Part shown: positions 1 to 7,485 of the stretch, one piece after another
Layout of the letters: every line of letters starts with the position of its first letter
Position numbering within the stretch: the first letter of the stretch is position 1
The notes under the pieces: model-generated
Seen by the model: only the letters and a program-made list of their open reading frames with translations
What the model was told of the DNA's origin: nothing
Databases searched by the model: none
Position numbers and translations under genes: made by a program
Assembly: GCA_964606085.1 (NCBI GenBank)
Contig: CAZSFD010000079.1
Span: forward strand, 1-23,985
Source: CAIQJJ01 sp964606085
GTDB taxonomy: Bacteria; Chloroflexota; Anaerolineae; Anaerolineales; UBA4823
DNA: 23,985 bases
Reading direction: 5' to 3'

Positions 1-771
1 AGCATCGGCTCTGGCGCTGGTTTCGAGCGCTTCTGCAAAACCGGCGAAACCGATGTCGCCAACGCTTCCCGCGCCATCAAAGACAGCGAGAAGGAATCCT
101 GCGCCGCCCTCAGCCCGGCCCGCACCCCCGTCGAATTCCGCGTGGGTACCGATGCCCTGGCCATCGCCGTCAGCGCAGACAACGACTTCCTGACCGATGT
201 CACCAAAGAAGAACTGGCCATCATCTTCTCCACCGCCACCAAGTGGTCTGATGTGCGCCCCGAATGGCCCGCCGAAAACATCCTGCGCTTCTCGCCCGGC
301 ACTGACTCAGGCACCTTCGACTACTTCGTCGAAGCCGTTATGGCCCCAGCTTACAAAAACGCCGAAGGCAAAGCTGACGCTGAGGCTGGTGAAAAAGCCA
401 TCCTCGAAGCTGCCAACATCCAGTTCTCCGAAGATGACAACGTCCTCGTCCAGGGCGTCCTCGGCAGCCCCTATGCCATCGGTTACTTCGGTTTCGCCTA
501 CTACACCGAAAACGAAGGCACCCTGAAAGCCATCGCTATCGAAGGCGTCGAACCCAATGCCGCCTCCGCCGAAGATGGTTCTTACCCCCTGGCCCGCCCC
601 CTCTTCATCTACTCCGATGCCGCCATCATGCAGGCCAAGCCCCAGGTCGCCGCTTACATCAACTACTTCCTGACCAATGTCAACGAAGTCATCATCGAAG
701 TCGGTTACTTCCCGGCTTCTACCGCCGCACTCAACGCTGCCAAGCAAGCCTGGCTCGACGCCATGAAGTAA
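1..771 (+). CDS. pstS: Phosphate ABC transporter substrate-binding protein PstS (5' end outside window)
   Basis: This is the extracytoplasmic phosphate-binding protein that delivers phosphate to the PstCAB permease. The frame is open from base 1, so the signal peptide and N-terminal lobe lie upstream of the window; 256 residues are visible. Seen at the start is SIGSGAGFERFC followed by ANASRAIKDSE, matching the phosphate-binding loop of the PstS family. Further on, SPGTDSGTFDYF contains the conserved T-S-G-T phosphate contact. The C-terminal part has the family's YAIGYFGFAYY segment and ends in the typical helical tail. It is followed by a strong terminator and then pstC-pstA-pstB-phoU, the standard gene order. 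A GTG at 142 could be taken as a start, but homology clearly begins before it. Confidence 0.96.
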   Translation, partial: SIGSGAGFERFCKTGETDVANASRAIKDSEKESCAALSPARTPVEFRVGTDALAIAVSADNDFLTDVTKEELAIIFSTATKWSDVRPEWPAENILRFSPGTDSGTFDYFVEAVMAPAYKNAEGKADAEAGEKAILEAANIQFSEDDNVLVQGVLGSPYAIGYFGFAYYTENEGTLKAIAIEGVEPNAASAEDGSYPLARPLFIYSDAAIMQAKPQVAAYINYFLTNVNEVIIEVGYFPASTAALNAAKQAWLDAMK

Positions 772-789
772 ACCGGTCTATACTTTGTG

Positions 790-842
790 AAAACCTGCCA
801 GGCCCCGGGTTGCTGAATACAGTGAGGCCTGGCAGGTTTTTC
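790..842 (+). terminator. Intrinsic terminator/attenuator between pstS and pstC
   Basis: A perfect 15-bp inverted repeat pairs 790-804 with 826-840 across a 21-nt loop, and a run of six T at 837-842 partly overlaps the right arm. It lies 18 nt after the pstS stop and before the permease genes. In many pst operons a hairpin here keeps the binding protein more abundant than the membrane components. Either partial read-through or a separate downstream promoter must supply pstC. Confidence 0.85.
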
Positions 843-852
843 ATAATTTTCT

Positions 853-881
853 TGTTTCTATGGTTTAATGTGCTTATATTG
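853..881 (+). promoter_or_regulatory. Possible sigma70-type promoter for pstCAB-phoU
   Basis: TTGTTT at 853-858 and TATATT at 876-881 are separated by 17 nt, just after the pstS terminator. The -10 matches consensus at 5 of 6 positions, but the -35 only at 3 of 6. Transcription would start near 888, about 80 nt before the chosen pstC ATG. I did not find a convincing Pho box. The call is tentative and rests mainly on position. Confidence 0.35.
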
Positions 882-967
882 AATTATTCTCTCATCGTGT
901 AGGGATTGGGTAAGTATCCATCATGGGCAATTCAGTTTACGATGAACAGTTCAACAAGGACGGTGAT

Positions 968-1912
968 ATGGCTACATACTCCAACATCATCGCTGCGGAA
1001 AAAACCAAAACGTTCAACCTGACCAGGCGTTTTCGCCTGGGTGAAATGTTCATCCAGGGATTTTTATTTTTCTGCGGGATTGTTTCGATTTTCACGACCC
1101 TTGGCATTGTGATCATTTTGCTGGAAGAATCACTGCGCTTCTTTGGCAGCCCCGAAGTGAGCCTGATTGAATTTTTCACCAAGCTCACCTGGCAGCCCAA
1201 AATTGGCGAATTTGGCATCTGGCCGCTCTTGAACTCCACCCTGATGACTTCGACAGTGGCGATGTTGTTGGCCGTACCCGTGGGATTGGCAGTGGCCATT
1301 TATTTGAGCGAATACGCATCCGAACGCATCCGCCAAATGATCAAGCCTGTTTTGGAAGTTCTGGCGGGCATTCCCACTGTGGTGTATGGCTATTTCGCCC
1401 TGTACTGGATGACCCCCCTGTTGCGCGATATTTTTGGCAAGGACACGGTGCAAATTTACAACACAGCCTCTGCCGGGCTGGTGATGGGCATCTTGCTCTT
1501 GCCGTTGATTGCCACCATCAGCGAAGATGCGCTCCATGCCGTGCCGAATGCGCTGCGTGAAGCATCCTACGGGCTGGGCGCTACCAAATTAGAAACCTCG
1601 CTCAAAGTGGTGGTACCGGCGGCCTTTTCGGGCATCGCCGCCGCCATCATCCTGGGCATCTCACGCGCCGTAGGTGAAACGATGATCGTGGCCGTTGCCG
1701 CCGGCGCCGGGCCGAATTTCACCTTCAGCCCCTTCAAAGCCGCTGAGACCATCACCGGCCACATCGTGCGCATCAGCGGTGGCGACCTGAGCTACGACTC
1801 GATAGACTATAACAGCCTCTTCGCCCTGGCACTGGTACTGTTTTTGATGACCCTGGTGCTCAACCTGATCAGCCAGCGCATTGTTGAAAAATATCGGGAG
1901 CAGTACGAATGA
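968..1912 (+). CDS. pstC: Phosphate ABC transporter permease PstC
   Basis: This is one of the two inner-membrane permease subunits of the phosphate importer. The 314-residue product has a first membrane segment near residues 20-45, a block of five more helices, and the permease EAA loop (EDALHAVPNALREASYGLGATK) that docks onto PstB. I chose the ATG at 968 because AAGGA lies 7 nt upstream (956-960). An in-frame ATG at 923 would add 15 polar residues (MGNSVYDEQFNKDGD) and has a poorly spaced ribosome site. The gene overlaps pstA by 4 nt (ATGA), implying translational coupling. Length and motifs are normal for PstC. Confidence 0.95.
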   Translation: MATYSNIIAAEKTKTFNLTRRFRLGEMFIQGFLFFCGIVSIFTTLGIVIILLEESLRFFGSPEVSLIEFFTKLTWQPKIGEFGIWPLLNSTLMTSTVAMLLAVPVGLAVAIYLSEYASERIRQMIKPVLEVLAGIPTVVYGYFALYWMTPLLRDIFGKDTVQIYNTASAGLVMGILLLPLIATISEDALHAVPNALREASYGLGATKLETSLKVVVPAAFSGIAAAIILGISRAVGETMIVAVAAGAGPNFTFSPFKAAETITGHIVRISGGDLSYDSIDYNSLFALALVLFLMTLVLNLISQRIVEKYREQYE

Positions 1913-3174
1913 CCCAAACTTCCAACCCCGAAACCCCGCAAAAATTAGGCAGCTATTGGGAAACCAACAACCTGCCCGGACGCCACCGCCAGGGCAAAAT
2001 CTGGCGGGTGATCTTCTTTGCAGCCACCGCCTTTGGCATCATCATGCTGGCTGTGTTGCTCCTCGATCAAATTGACAACACCTTTGGCTATGTGGCCTAT
2101 GAAGCCAAAGTTCAGCCAACCACGCTCACCCCCGATGGCGAATTTCTCGAAGATTTGACCGAAAGCCAGTTGATCGCCATCATCAATGACAAATTGAGCG
2201 CCAATCGCGTCAAAACTATCGAAAAAGAGCAGCCTCTCGAAGAACGCGCCAAGAAGGATTTGCTGGCCATCATCAATGCCGAAATCGTCAAGCCCGTTAC
2301 GAAAACCAGTTGGGGGCTGTTTGAGTCGCTCTTCCGCAAAGAAGCCATCCTGGCTGAAGCAGCCGAAAAATACCCTAAAGCCTATGTGCAATTCACCTGG
2401 TGGCTAAACCGCGATTTTCTCATCACCCCACAGAACAGCGACCCACTCTATTCAGGGATCAGCACAGCCATTATCGGCTCGCTGTATGTGATTTTGATCA
2501 CCATTTTGGTGGCTTTCCCGGTGGGCGTGAGCGCAGCCATTTATCTGCAAGAATATGCCTCCGATAACTGGTTGAACAAATTGATCTATACCAATATCAA
2601 CAACCTGGCGGGTGTGCCATCGGTGATTTATGGGATGTTAGGGCTGACCGTTTTTGTCCGCATCCTTTCTCCCCTGACCAGCGGGGCGTTCATGGGTTAT
2701 GCTGATGCTGACCCCACTAACGCACGCACCATCCTTTCCGCTGGATTGACCATGGCGTTGTTGATCCTGCCGGTGATCATCATCAATGCTCAAGAAGCGA
2801 TCAAGGCCGTGCCCAACTCGCTGCGCGAGGCCAGCTATGGCCTGGGGGCCACCAAGTGGCAAACCGTGTGGGCGCACGTGCTACCCAATGCCATCCCAGG
2901 CATTCTGACCGGCACGATCATCTCCATTTCGCGTGCTTTTGGCGAGACCGCCCCGCTGATCATCGTCGGCGCATCCACTTACATCACCTTCAACCCCGAC
3001 AGCGTCTTCTCCAAATTCACCACCCTGCCGATCCAAATTTATCAATGGACGGCGCGCCCGCAAGACTCTTTCCGCCACATCGCTTCGGCGGGCATTATCT
3101 CGCTGCTCGTATTGCTGTTGGCGCTCAATGCCCTGGCAATCTACCTGCGCAACCGTTATTCGAGGAAACTGTAA
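1909..3174 (+). CDS. pstA: Phosphate ABC transporter permease PstA with an extracytoplasmic insertion
   Basis: This is the second permease subunit of the phosphate importer. The 421-residue product is much longer than typical PstA (about 280-300). TM1 is at about residues 32-53. A hydrophilic insertion follows at about 60-160, containing two related segments, LIAIINDKL and LLAIINAEI. The normal permease core resumes at about 180 with further helices and the EAA loop EAIKAVPNSLREASYGLGATK. GGGAG upstream of the ATG (about 1896) provides a ribosome site, and the start overlaps the pstC stop as ATGA. The insertion should face outside, where it could contact PstS; that role is inference. The stop codon shares its last base with the pstB ATG. 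Confidence 0.94.
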   Translation: MTQTSNPETPQKLGSYWETNNLPGRHRQGKIWRVIFFAATAFGIIMLAVLLLDQIDNTFGYVAYEAKVQPTTLTPDGEFLEDLTESQLIAIINDKLSANRVKTIEKEQPLEERAKKDLLAIINAEIVKPVTKTSWGLFESLFRKEAILAEAAEKYPKAYVQFTWWLNRDFLITPQNSDPLYSGISTAIIGSLYVILITILVAFPVGVSAAIYLQEYASDNWLNKLIYTNINNLAGVPSVIYGMLGLTVFVRILSPLTSGAFMGYADADPTNARTILSAGLTMALLILPVIIINAQEAIKAVPNSLREASYGLGATKWQTVWAHVLPNAIPGILTGTIISISRAFGETAPLIIVGASTYITFNPDSVFSKFTTLPIQIYQWTARPQDSFRHIASAGIISLLVLLLALNALAIYLRNRYSRKL

Positions 3175-4016
3175 TGATGAACATCTCGCTCAAAACCCCA
3201 TTCAGCCAATCACAGCCCGAGGTGGAATCTGGCTCGACCAAGGGCAAATATGCGGTCGAAGCCAATAACCTTTCGATCTACTACGGCAATTTCCGGGCGG
3301 TCAAAGAGGTGAGCATGTCGGTGAAGAAGCAAAAAATCACCGCCATGATCGGCCCTTCGGGCTGCGGCAAAAGCACCGTGTTGCGCGCCTTCAACCGCAT
3401 GAACGACCTGATCCCCGTGGCCCGCGCCGAAGGCGAAGTGCTGTTCCACGGACAAAACATCTATGCCCCCGGCGTAGACCCGGTGGAAGTACGCCGCCAC
3501 GTGGGCATGGTTTTCCAGAAGCCCAACCCCTTCCCCAAGTCCATTTATGAAAACATCGCCTGGGGTGCACGCATCAACGGCTTCAAGGGCAGCAAAACCG
3601 ATATGGACGATCTGGTGAAAGAAGCCCTGGTGGGCGCGGCGCTGTGGGACGAAGTGAAAGACAAGCTCCCGCAGAGCGGCCTGTCGCTTTCGGGCGGTCA
3701 GCAGCAACGCCTGTGCATTGCGCGCGCCATTGCCGTCAAGCCCGACATCATCTTGATGGATGAACCCTGCTCGGCCCTCGACCCGATTGCCACGCTCAAG
3801 ATCGAAGAGCTGATGCGCGAACTAATCCGCCAGTACACCATCATCATCGTCACCCACAACATGCAGCAGGCCGCCCGCGTTTCCGATGACACGGCCTTCT
3901 TCACCCTCGACGAATCTCGTTCGGGCATGCTGGTAGAATTCAGCCCCACCGCCCAAATCTTTACCACCCCCAAAGACCCCCGCACCGAGGGTTACATCAC
4001 CGGGCGCTATGGCTAA
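3174..4016 (+). CDS. pstB: Phosphate ABC transporter ATP-binding protein PstB
   Basis: This is the cytoplasmic ATPase that powers PstCA (280 residues). Visible motifs are Walker A GPSGCGKST (60-68), the ABC signature LSGGQ (172-176), Walker B ILMDEP (193-198) with the D-loop SALD, and the switch histidine in VTHNMQQA. The C-terminus EGYITGRYG matches the PstB family ending. Two adjacent ATGs (3174 and 3177) are possible. I chose 3174 because it overlaps the pstA stop (TAATG) and has AGGAA 6 nt upstream. Residues 1-25 form a polar extension before the ABC domain, which is variable in this family. Confidence 0.97.
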   Translation: MMNISLKTPFSQSQPEVESGSTKGKYAVEANNLSIYYGNFRAVKEVSMSVKKQKITAMIGPSGCGKSTVLRAFNRMNDLIPVARAEGEVLFHGQNIYAPGVDPVEVRRHVGMVFQKPNPFPKSIYENIAWGARINGFKGSKTDMDDLVKEALVGAALWDEVKDKLPQSGLSLSGGQQQRLCIARAIAVKPDIILMDEPCSALDPIATLKIEELMRELIRQYTIIIVTHNMQQAARVSDDTAFFTLDESRSGMLVEFSPTAQIFTTPKDPRTEGYITGRYG

Positions 4017-4072
4017 AATCAGCGCTGTTTGCCGCTCAACCAACGCATAAAATTCCCATTACGAGGCACACA

Positions 4073-4768
4073 ATGGTCACCATCTCATCCCGCGTCACCT
4101 TTGACCGCCACCTGGAACGCCTGGCCGAGCAAGTGCTGGTGCTGAGCAGCATGGCTTCTGACGCCATTCGCGCCTCGGTAGATGCCTTGCGGCGGCGCGA
4201 CCATGCCACCGCCCGCCGCGTCTACGATGCCGATGAACGCATCAACGACCGCCGCTACGCGGTCGAAAACGAGATCGTCATGCTGATCGCCACGCAGCAA
4301 CCCATGGCGCGCGATGTCCGTTTCCTGGCCTCCACACTGGAAATCATCACCGAATTAGAACGCATTGGCGATTACGCCAAAGGCATCTGCAAGGTCAACC
4401 TCCTGTTGGGAGATACCATGGTAGATGCAACGCTCATGCTCAACCTGCAGCAAATGACCGACCTCGGCCTGGATATGTTGCGCCGCGCCCTGGATGCCTT
4501 TGTTGCTGTAGATGTAGACCTGGCGCGAAAAATCCCGCTGGAAGATGACCGGATTGATCGCCTGTACAACCAGATTTATTACGATCTGGTGCATAAAATG
4601 ATGGCCGATACAACCAGCATCGAAAACGCCAACCACCTGCTTTGGGTAGCCCACAACCTGGAACGCATGGCCGACCGCGTTACCAATATCTGCGAACGGG
4701 TCATTTATGTATCTTCGGGAGAATTAAGAGACCTCGATTCATCGGATGATGAATACCGCGGTCTGTAA
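4073..4768 (+). CDS. phoU: Phosphate transport regulator PhoU
   Basis: PhoU is a cytoplasmic all-helical protein that modulates Pst activity and PhoR-type signalling. The 231-residue product shows two related three-helix halves. The motif E-N-E-I at about residues 63-66 and the segment DVRFLASTLEIITELERIGDYAKGI are the hallmark metal-binding motifs (E/DxxxD) of the first half. HLLWVAHNLERMADRVTNICER is the corresponding motif of the second half. GAGG about 7 nt upstream of the ATG serves as the ribosome site. It is the last gene of the pst operon, 56 nt after pstB. No phoB/phoR pair is visible in the window. Confidence 0.96.
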   Translation: MVTISSRVTFDRHLERLAEQVLVLSSMASDAIRASVDALRRRDHATARRVYDADERINDRRYAVENEIVMLIATQQPMARDVRFLASTLEIITELERIGDYAKGICKVNLLLGDTMVDATLMLNLQQMTDLGLDMLRRALDAFVAVDVDLARKIPLEDDRIDRLYNQIYYDLVHKMMADTTSIENANHLLWVAHNLERMADRVTNICERVIYVSSGELRDLDSSDDEYRGL

Positions 4769-4780
4769 CCGGCGCCGGGA

Positions 4781-4809
4781 TTGCCATTTCACCAGCGGCT
4801 GGATATAAT
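4781..4809 (+). promoter_or_regulatory. Sigma70-type promoter upstream of the SGNH-like lipoprotein
   Basis: TTGCCA (4781-4786, 5 of 6 consensus) and TATAAT (4804-4809, perfect) are separated by 17 nt. The predicted start site is near 4816, within 2 nt of an ATG at 4818 that opens a 21-codon ORF. The hairpin at 4827-4857 therefore lies inside this transcript as well as downstream of phoU. Confidence 0.65.
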
Positions 4810-4817
4810 CCACCCCG

Positions 4818-4883
4818 ATGATTTTCAACAGGGCGAGGTCACTCGCCCTGTTTGTTTCTCTGGAAGTGAAGGTATCGCTATGA
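4818..4883 (+). CDS. Possible 21-residue leader peptide
   Basis: An ATG nearly at the predicted transcription start opens a short frame, MIFNRARSLALFVSLEVKVS plus Leu, that ends in TGA at 4881-4883. Its stop overlaps the ATG of the lipoprotein gene (4880) in the ATGA arrangement used elsewhere in this window for coupled genes. The whole terminator-like hairpin lies inside the frame, so translation of the leader could disrupt it. There is no homology evidence and short frames arise by chance, so this is a hypothesis. Confidence 0.25.
   Translation: MIFNRARSLALFVSLEVKVSL
4827..4857 (+). terminator. Terminator-like hairpin after phoU and inside the next gene's leader
   Basis: A perfect 11-bp stem pairs 4827-4837 with 4842-4852 across the loop GTCA, followed by TTTGTTT. 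It would end the pst-phoU transcript. Because a promoter sits upstream at 4781-4809, it would also act as an attenuator for the lipoprotein gene. Its core (GGGCGAG / CTCGCCC) is nearly identical to the terminator at 9567-9599. Confidence 0.7.
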
Positions 4884-5890
4884 ATTGCTTTCGTCGCCTT
4901 GTTTTCGACCTCTTGATTTTGGCGTGGGGATTGCTGCTGGCTTCATGCGCCAGCCCCACGACACGCTCCCCCGCGCACCAGGCGTCACTGCCGGCCACCC
5001 ACAACCCCAGCGCCACGCTCGCCCCCACCAACACGCCCACGCCGACCATCACCGCCACGCCCACCCTCGGCCCATCCCCCACCGCCAGCCAAACGCCCAC
5101 CCACACATCAACCCCCACCATCACCCCCACACCCACCGAAACCCTCACCCCCACGCCCGACACCCGCCTCGCCCCCGGTTACTGGCGCTCGTGGACGGTG
5201 CTGCCCACCGTCAGCGGCAGCCTGAAACCCATTTACATCAAAGGCAAAGAACTCGGCAACAACCCCCGCATGTTCACCCGCATTGGCGATTGCCAAAGCC
5301 TGCCCGAAGTTTTCCTGGGCATCTACGACACCGACCGCTACTGGCTGGGCGAAGATTACCAATATCTCCAGGCCACCATCGAACACTTCGCCGGAGCTTT
5401 TTCCACCCCCAATGTCACCGTCAAAGATGGCTTCGGCGTCAACTCGGTCTTCTCGGCGCTGATGGCCGACCCCAAGCAGTGTCAGGCCAACGAAACCCCG
5501 CTGGCCTGCGAATACCGCATCCACAAGCCCAGCATCGCTTTTGTGAGCATGGGCACCAACTGGGCCCCGGGTGGTTCGGGCAAGTTTGAAGAATACCTGC
5601 GCCAAATTGTAGATTTCAGCCTCGAAAACGGCGTCATCCCCGTCTTGATGACCAAAGCCGACAACATCGAAGAAGACAATTTGCTGAATGAAGCCATTGC
5701 CCAGGTCGCCTACGATTACGACATCCCCCTGCTCAACACCTGGGCCGCCGTGCAATACCTTCCCAACCACGGCCTGCAAGATGACGGCATCTACCTCACA
5801 CCCGACGCCTGGGACGAACGCACCTTCACCGCCCTGATCACCCTCGACCGCCTGCGGGCGCAGATGGCCGCCTGGGACGTTGAACCATGA
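4880..5890 (+). CDS. SGNH/GDSL-like lipoprotein lacking the usual catalytic Ser and His
   Basis: This is a predicted surface lipoprotein of 336 residues. A signal peptide ends in the lipobox LLASC. It is followed by a Thr/Pro-rich linker to about residue 95 (repeats of TPT and TATPT), a typical cell-surface spacer. The globular part resembles an SGNH hydrolase: block I reads GDCQS (136-140) rather than GDS, block III reads GTNW (225-228), and block V reads DDGIYLTPDAW (301-311) with Tyr305 where His is expected. It may therefore be a non-catalytic binding protein, or may use Cys138; this is inference. The ATG at 4880 was chosen because it directly precedes the signal peptide and has AAGG 7 nt upstream. 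It overlaps the next gene by 4 nt. Confidence 0.75.
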   Translation: MNCFRRLVFDLLILAWGLLLASCASPTTRSPAHQASLPATHNPSATLAPTNTPTPTITATPTLGPSPTASQTPTHTSTPTITPTPTETLTPTPDTRLAPGYWRSWTVLPTVSGSLKPIYIKGKELGNNPRMFTRIGDCQSLPEVFLGIYDTDRYWLGEDYQYLQATIEHFAGAFSTPNVTVKDGFGVNSVFSALMADPKQCQANETPLACEYRIHKPSIAFVSMGTNWAPGGSGKFEEYLRQIVDFSLENGVIPVLMTKADNIEEDNLLNEAIAQVAYDYDIPLLNTWAAVQYLPNHGLQDDGIYLTPDAWDERTFTALITLDRLRAQMAAWDVEP

Positions 5891-7218
5891 CCCATCCAGC
5901 TTTCCCCACCACCCTGCCGCCCAACGCCCCGCCCGCTTTTCACCTGCTGACCAAACCCACCGGGGCCATCTGCAACCTCGACTGCCAATACTGCTTCTTC
6001 CTCTCCAAAGAGGCGCTCTACCCCGGCAGCCGCTTCCGCATGAGCGACGACCTGCTGGAACAGTACATCCGCCAGGTGATCGCGAGCCAGACACAGCCCA
6101 ACGCCGAGGTAGCCCTCGCCTGGCAGGGCGGCGAACCCACCCTGATGGGCCTGGATTTCTTCAAGCGTTCGGTCGCACTGGCCGAAAAATATCGCCAGCC
6201 CGGCCAAACCATCTTGCACACCATCCAAACCAACGGCACAAAGCTCAATGACGAATGGGCGGCCTTCTTCAAGCAGCACAATTTCCTGGTCGGGTTGAGC
6301 GTGGATGGGCCAAAACACATCCACGACACCTACCGCGTCAACAAGGGCGGGGCGGGCAGCTTTGATCAGGTGATGGGCGGCTGGCAGGCGTTACGCCGCC
6401 ACAACGTAGATTTCAACATCCTGTGTACGTTGCATGCCGCCAATGGCGATCATCCGCTCGAACTGTACCATTTCTTTCGCGACGATCTCCACGCCCAATT
6501 CATCCAGTTCATCCCCATTATCGAACGCGCCACGCCCGCCACGCTCACCGCCGCCAACCAGGGTTGGAGCGAGCGGCCCGGCGGCGAGCGGCCACTCTAC
6601 ACCCAGCACGGCGAACTGGTGACCGAACGCTCGATCCAGCCTGAACAGTATGGCCGCTTCCTGAATGCCATCTTCGATGAATGGGTGCGCCGCGACGTGG
6701 GCAAAGTGTATGTGCAGATGTTCGATGTGGCCCTGGGCAATTGGATGGGCCTGCACAGCCTGTGTGTTTTCGCCCCCACCTGCGGCAACGCCCTGGCCCT
6801 CGAACACAACGGCGACCTGTATTCCTGCGATCACTTCGTCGAGCCAGATTTCCTGCTCGGCAATATCGAGCAAACGCACATGCTTGAACTGGTCGCCTCG
6901 CCCCGCCAGCGCCAATTTGGCGAAGACAAGCGCACCACGCTGCCGGCGTACTGCCGCCAATGCGACGTGCGCTTCGCCTGTCACGGCGGCTGCCCCAAAG
7001 ACCGCTTCATCACCACGCCCGACGGCCAACCCGGCCTGAACTACCTGTGCGCTGGCTACAAACTCTTTTTCCACCACATCACCCGCCCGATGAACCTCAT
7101 GGCCGACCTGCTGCGCCACCAGCGCGCCCCGGCAGAGATTATGAATTTTTTGGTGATGGAAGATTTGCAGCGCGGCCAAATTGCGCAACCCCCAAAACCC
7201 AAACGGCGGCGAAGATAG
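5887..7218 (+). CDS. Anaerobic sulfatase-maturase-type radical SAM/SPASM enzyme
   Basis: The 443-residue product belongs to the anSME family, which oxidises a Cys or Ser of type I sulfatases to formylglycine using S-adenosylmethionine and [4Fe-4S] clusters. The radical SAM motif is C29-x3-C33-x2-C36 within KPTGAICNLDCQYCFF. Next come WQGGEPTLMG, IQTNGT, GLSVDGPKHIHD and FIQFIPIIER, all diagnostic of anSMEs. The C-terminal SPASM region (about 290-390) has Cys residues in CVFAPTCGNA, YSCDHF, CRQCDVRFACHGGC and LCAGYK for two auxiliary clusters. No sulfatase gene is in the window. The ATGA overlap with the upstream lipoprotein implies co-translation, so a different or distant substrate is possible. 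The last 25 residues are basic. Confidence 0.88.
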   Translation: MTHPAFPTTLPPNAPPAFHLLTKPTGAICNLDCQYCFFLSKEALYPGSRFRMSDDLLEQYIRQVIASQTQPNAEVALAWQGGEPTLMGLDFFKRSVALAEKYRQPGQTILHTIQTNGTKLNDEWAAFFKQHNFLVGLSVDGPKHIHDTYRVNKGGAGSFDQVMGGWQALRRHNVDFNILCTLHAANGDHPLELYHFFRDDLHAQFIQFIPIIERATPATLTAANQGWSERPGGERPLYTQHGELVTERSIQPEQYGRFLNAIFDEWVRRDVGKVYVQMFDVALGNWMGLHSLCVFAPTCGNALALEHNGDLYSCDHFVEPDFLLGNIEQTHMLELVASPRQRQFGEDKRTTLPAYCRQCDVRFACHGGCPKDRFITTPDGQPGLNYLCAGYKLFFHHITRPMNLMADLLRHQRAPAEIMNFLVMEDLQRGQIAQPPKPKRRRR

Positions 7219-7226
7219 CCGTACAG

Positions 7227-7252
7227 CCTGTGGCGCAAGTCTCTGACTTGCG
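7227..7252 (-). repeat. Palindromic dispersed repeat, copy 1
   Basis: A 26-nt element lies 8 nt after the stop of the radical SAM gene. Read on the minus strand it matches 21404-21429 at 26 of 26 positions. Its core is the hairpin cgcaagtc-aga-gacttgcg (8-bp stem, 3-nt loop), with a flank of seven further identical bases. There is no T-run, so it is not an obvious intrinsic terminator; it resembles REP-type elements. Confidence 0.8.
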
Positions 7253-7382
7253 AACATGAATTGGCAATAGCGCAAAACTCATTGCGTGTTATTCGTGGTT
7301 TGGAGAGCAAGTAACGGCAAGAGATCACGCTAACTGCCGAAGACCCGAATTTCATCCTACAACCCGCCGCGCCAAACTACCG

Positions 7383-7485
7383 TATAATGTCGTGGGCCTG
7401 TTAACCAACGGCGAATGGTTTCGCCACCCGGCAGGTTCACTCCTGGGGAACAACCAAGACAGGCACCGGAAAAGGAAAATTGAAT
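7383..7485 (+). promoter_or_regulatory. Putative -10 box and structured 5' leader of the SPFH gene
   Basis: TATAAT at 7383-7388 is the only good promoter signal between the upstream stop codon and the SPFH gene; no clear -35 is seen 16-18 nt before it. The resulting leader of about 90 nt contains a hairpin with stem ggcgaa/ttcgcc (7410-7415 with 7420-7425), perhaps extended by outer pairing of 7397-7400 with 7432-7435. AAAGGA at 7471-7476 is the ribosome site. Confidence 0.4.

Noticed and set aside
307..747. Long open frames on the minus strand across pst genes and elsewhere
   Set aside because: They mirror strongly GC-biased coding frames on the other strand, lack recognizable domains and ribosome sites, and are shadows of the real genes.
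2856..3173. In-frame extension of pstB upstream to 2856
   Set aside because: It overlaps the end of pstA, has no homology, and the ATG at 3174 has a proper ribosome site and the usual start of PstB.
4990..5165. C-rich repetitive stretch that looks like a minisatellite
   Set aside because: It encodes the Thr/Pro linker of the lipoprotein; the repetition is explained at protein level and the units are irregular.
4885..5589. Pro/His/Arg-rich alternative frame within the SGNH-like lipoprotein
   Set aside because: It is a shadow of the Thr/Pro linker coding region; the composition reflects C-rich repeats, not a protein.
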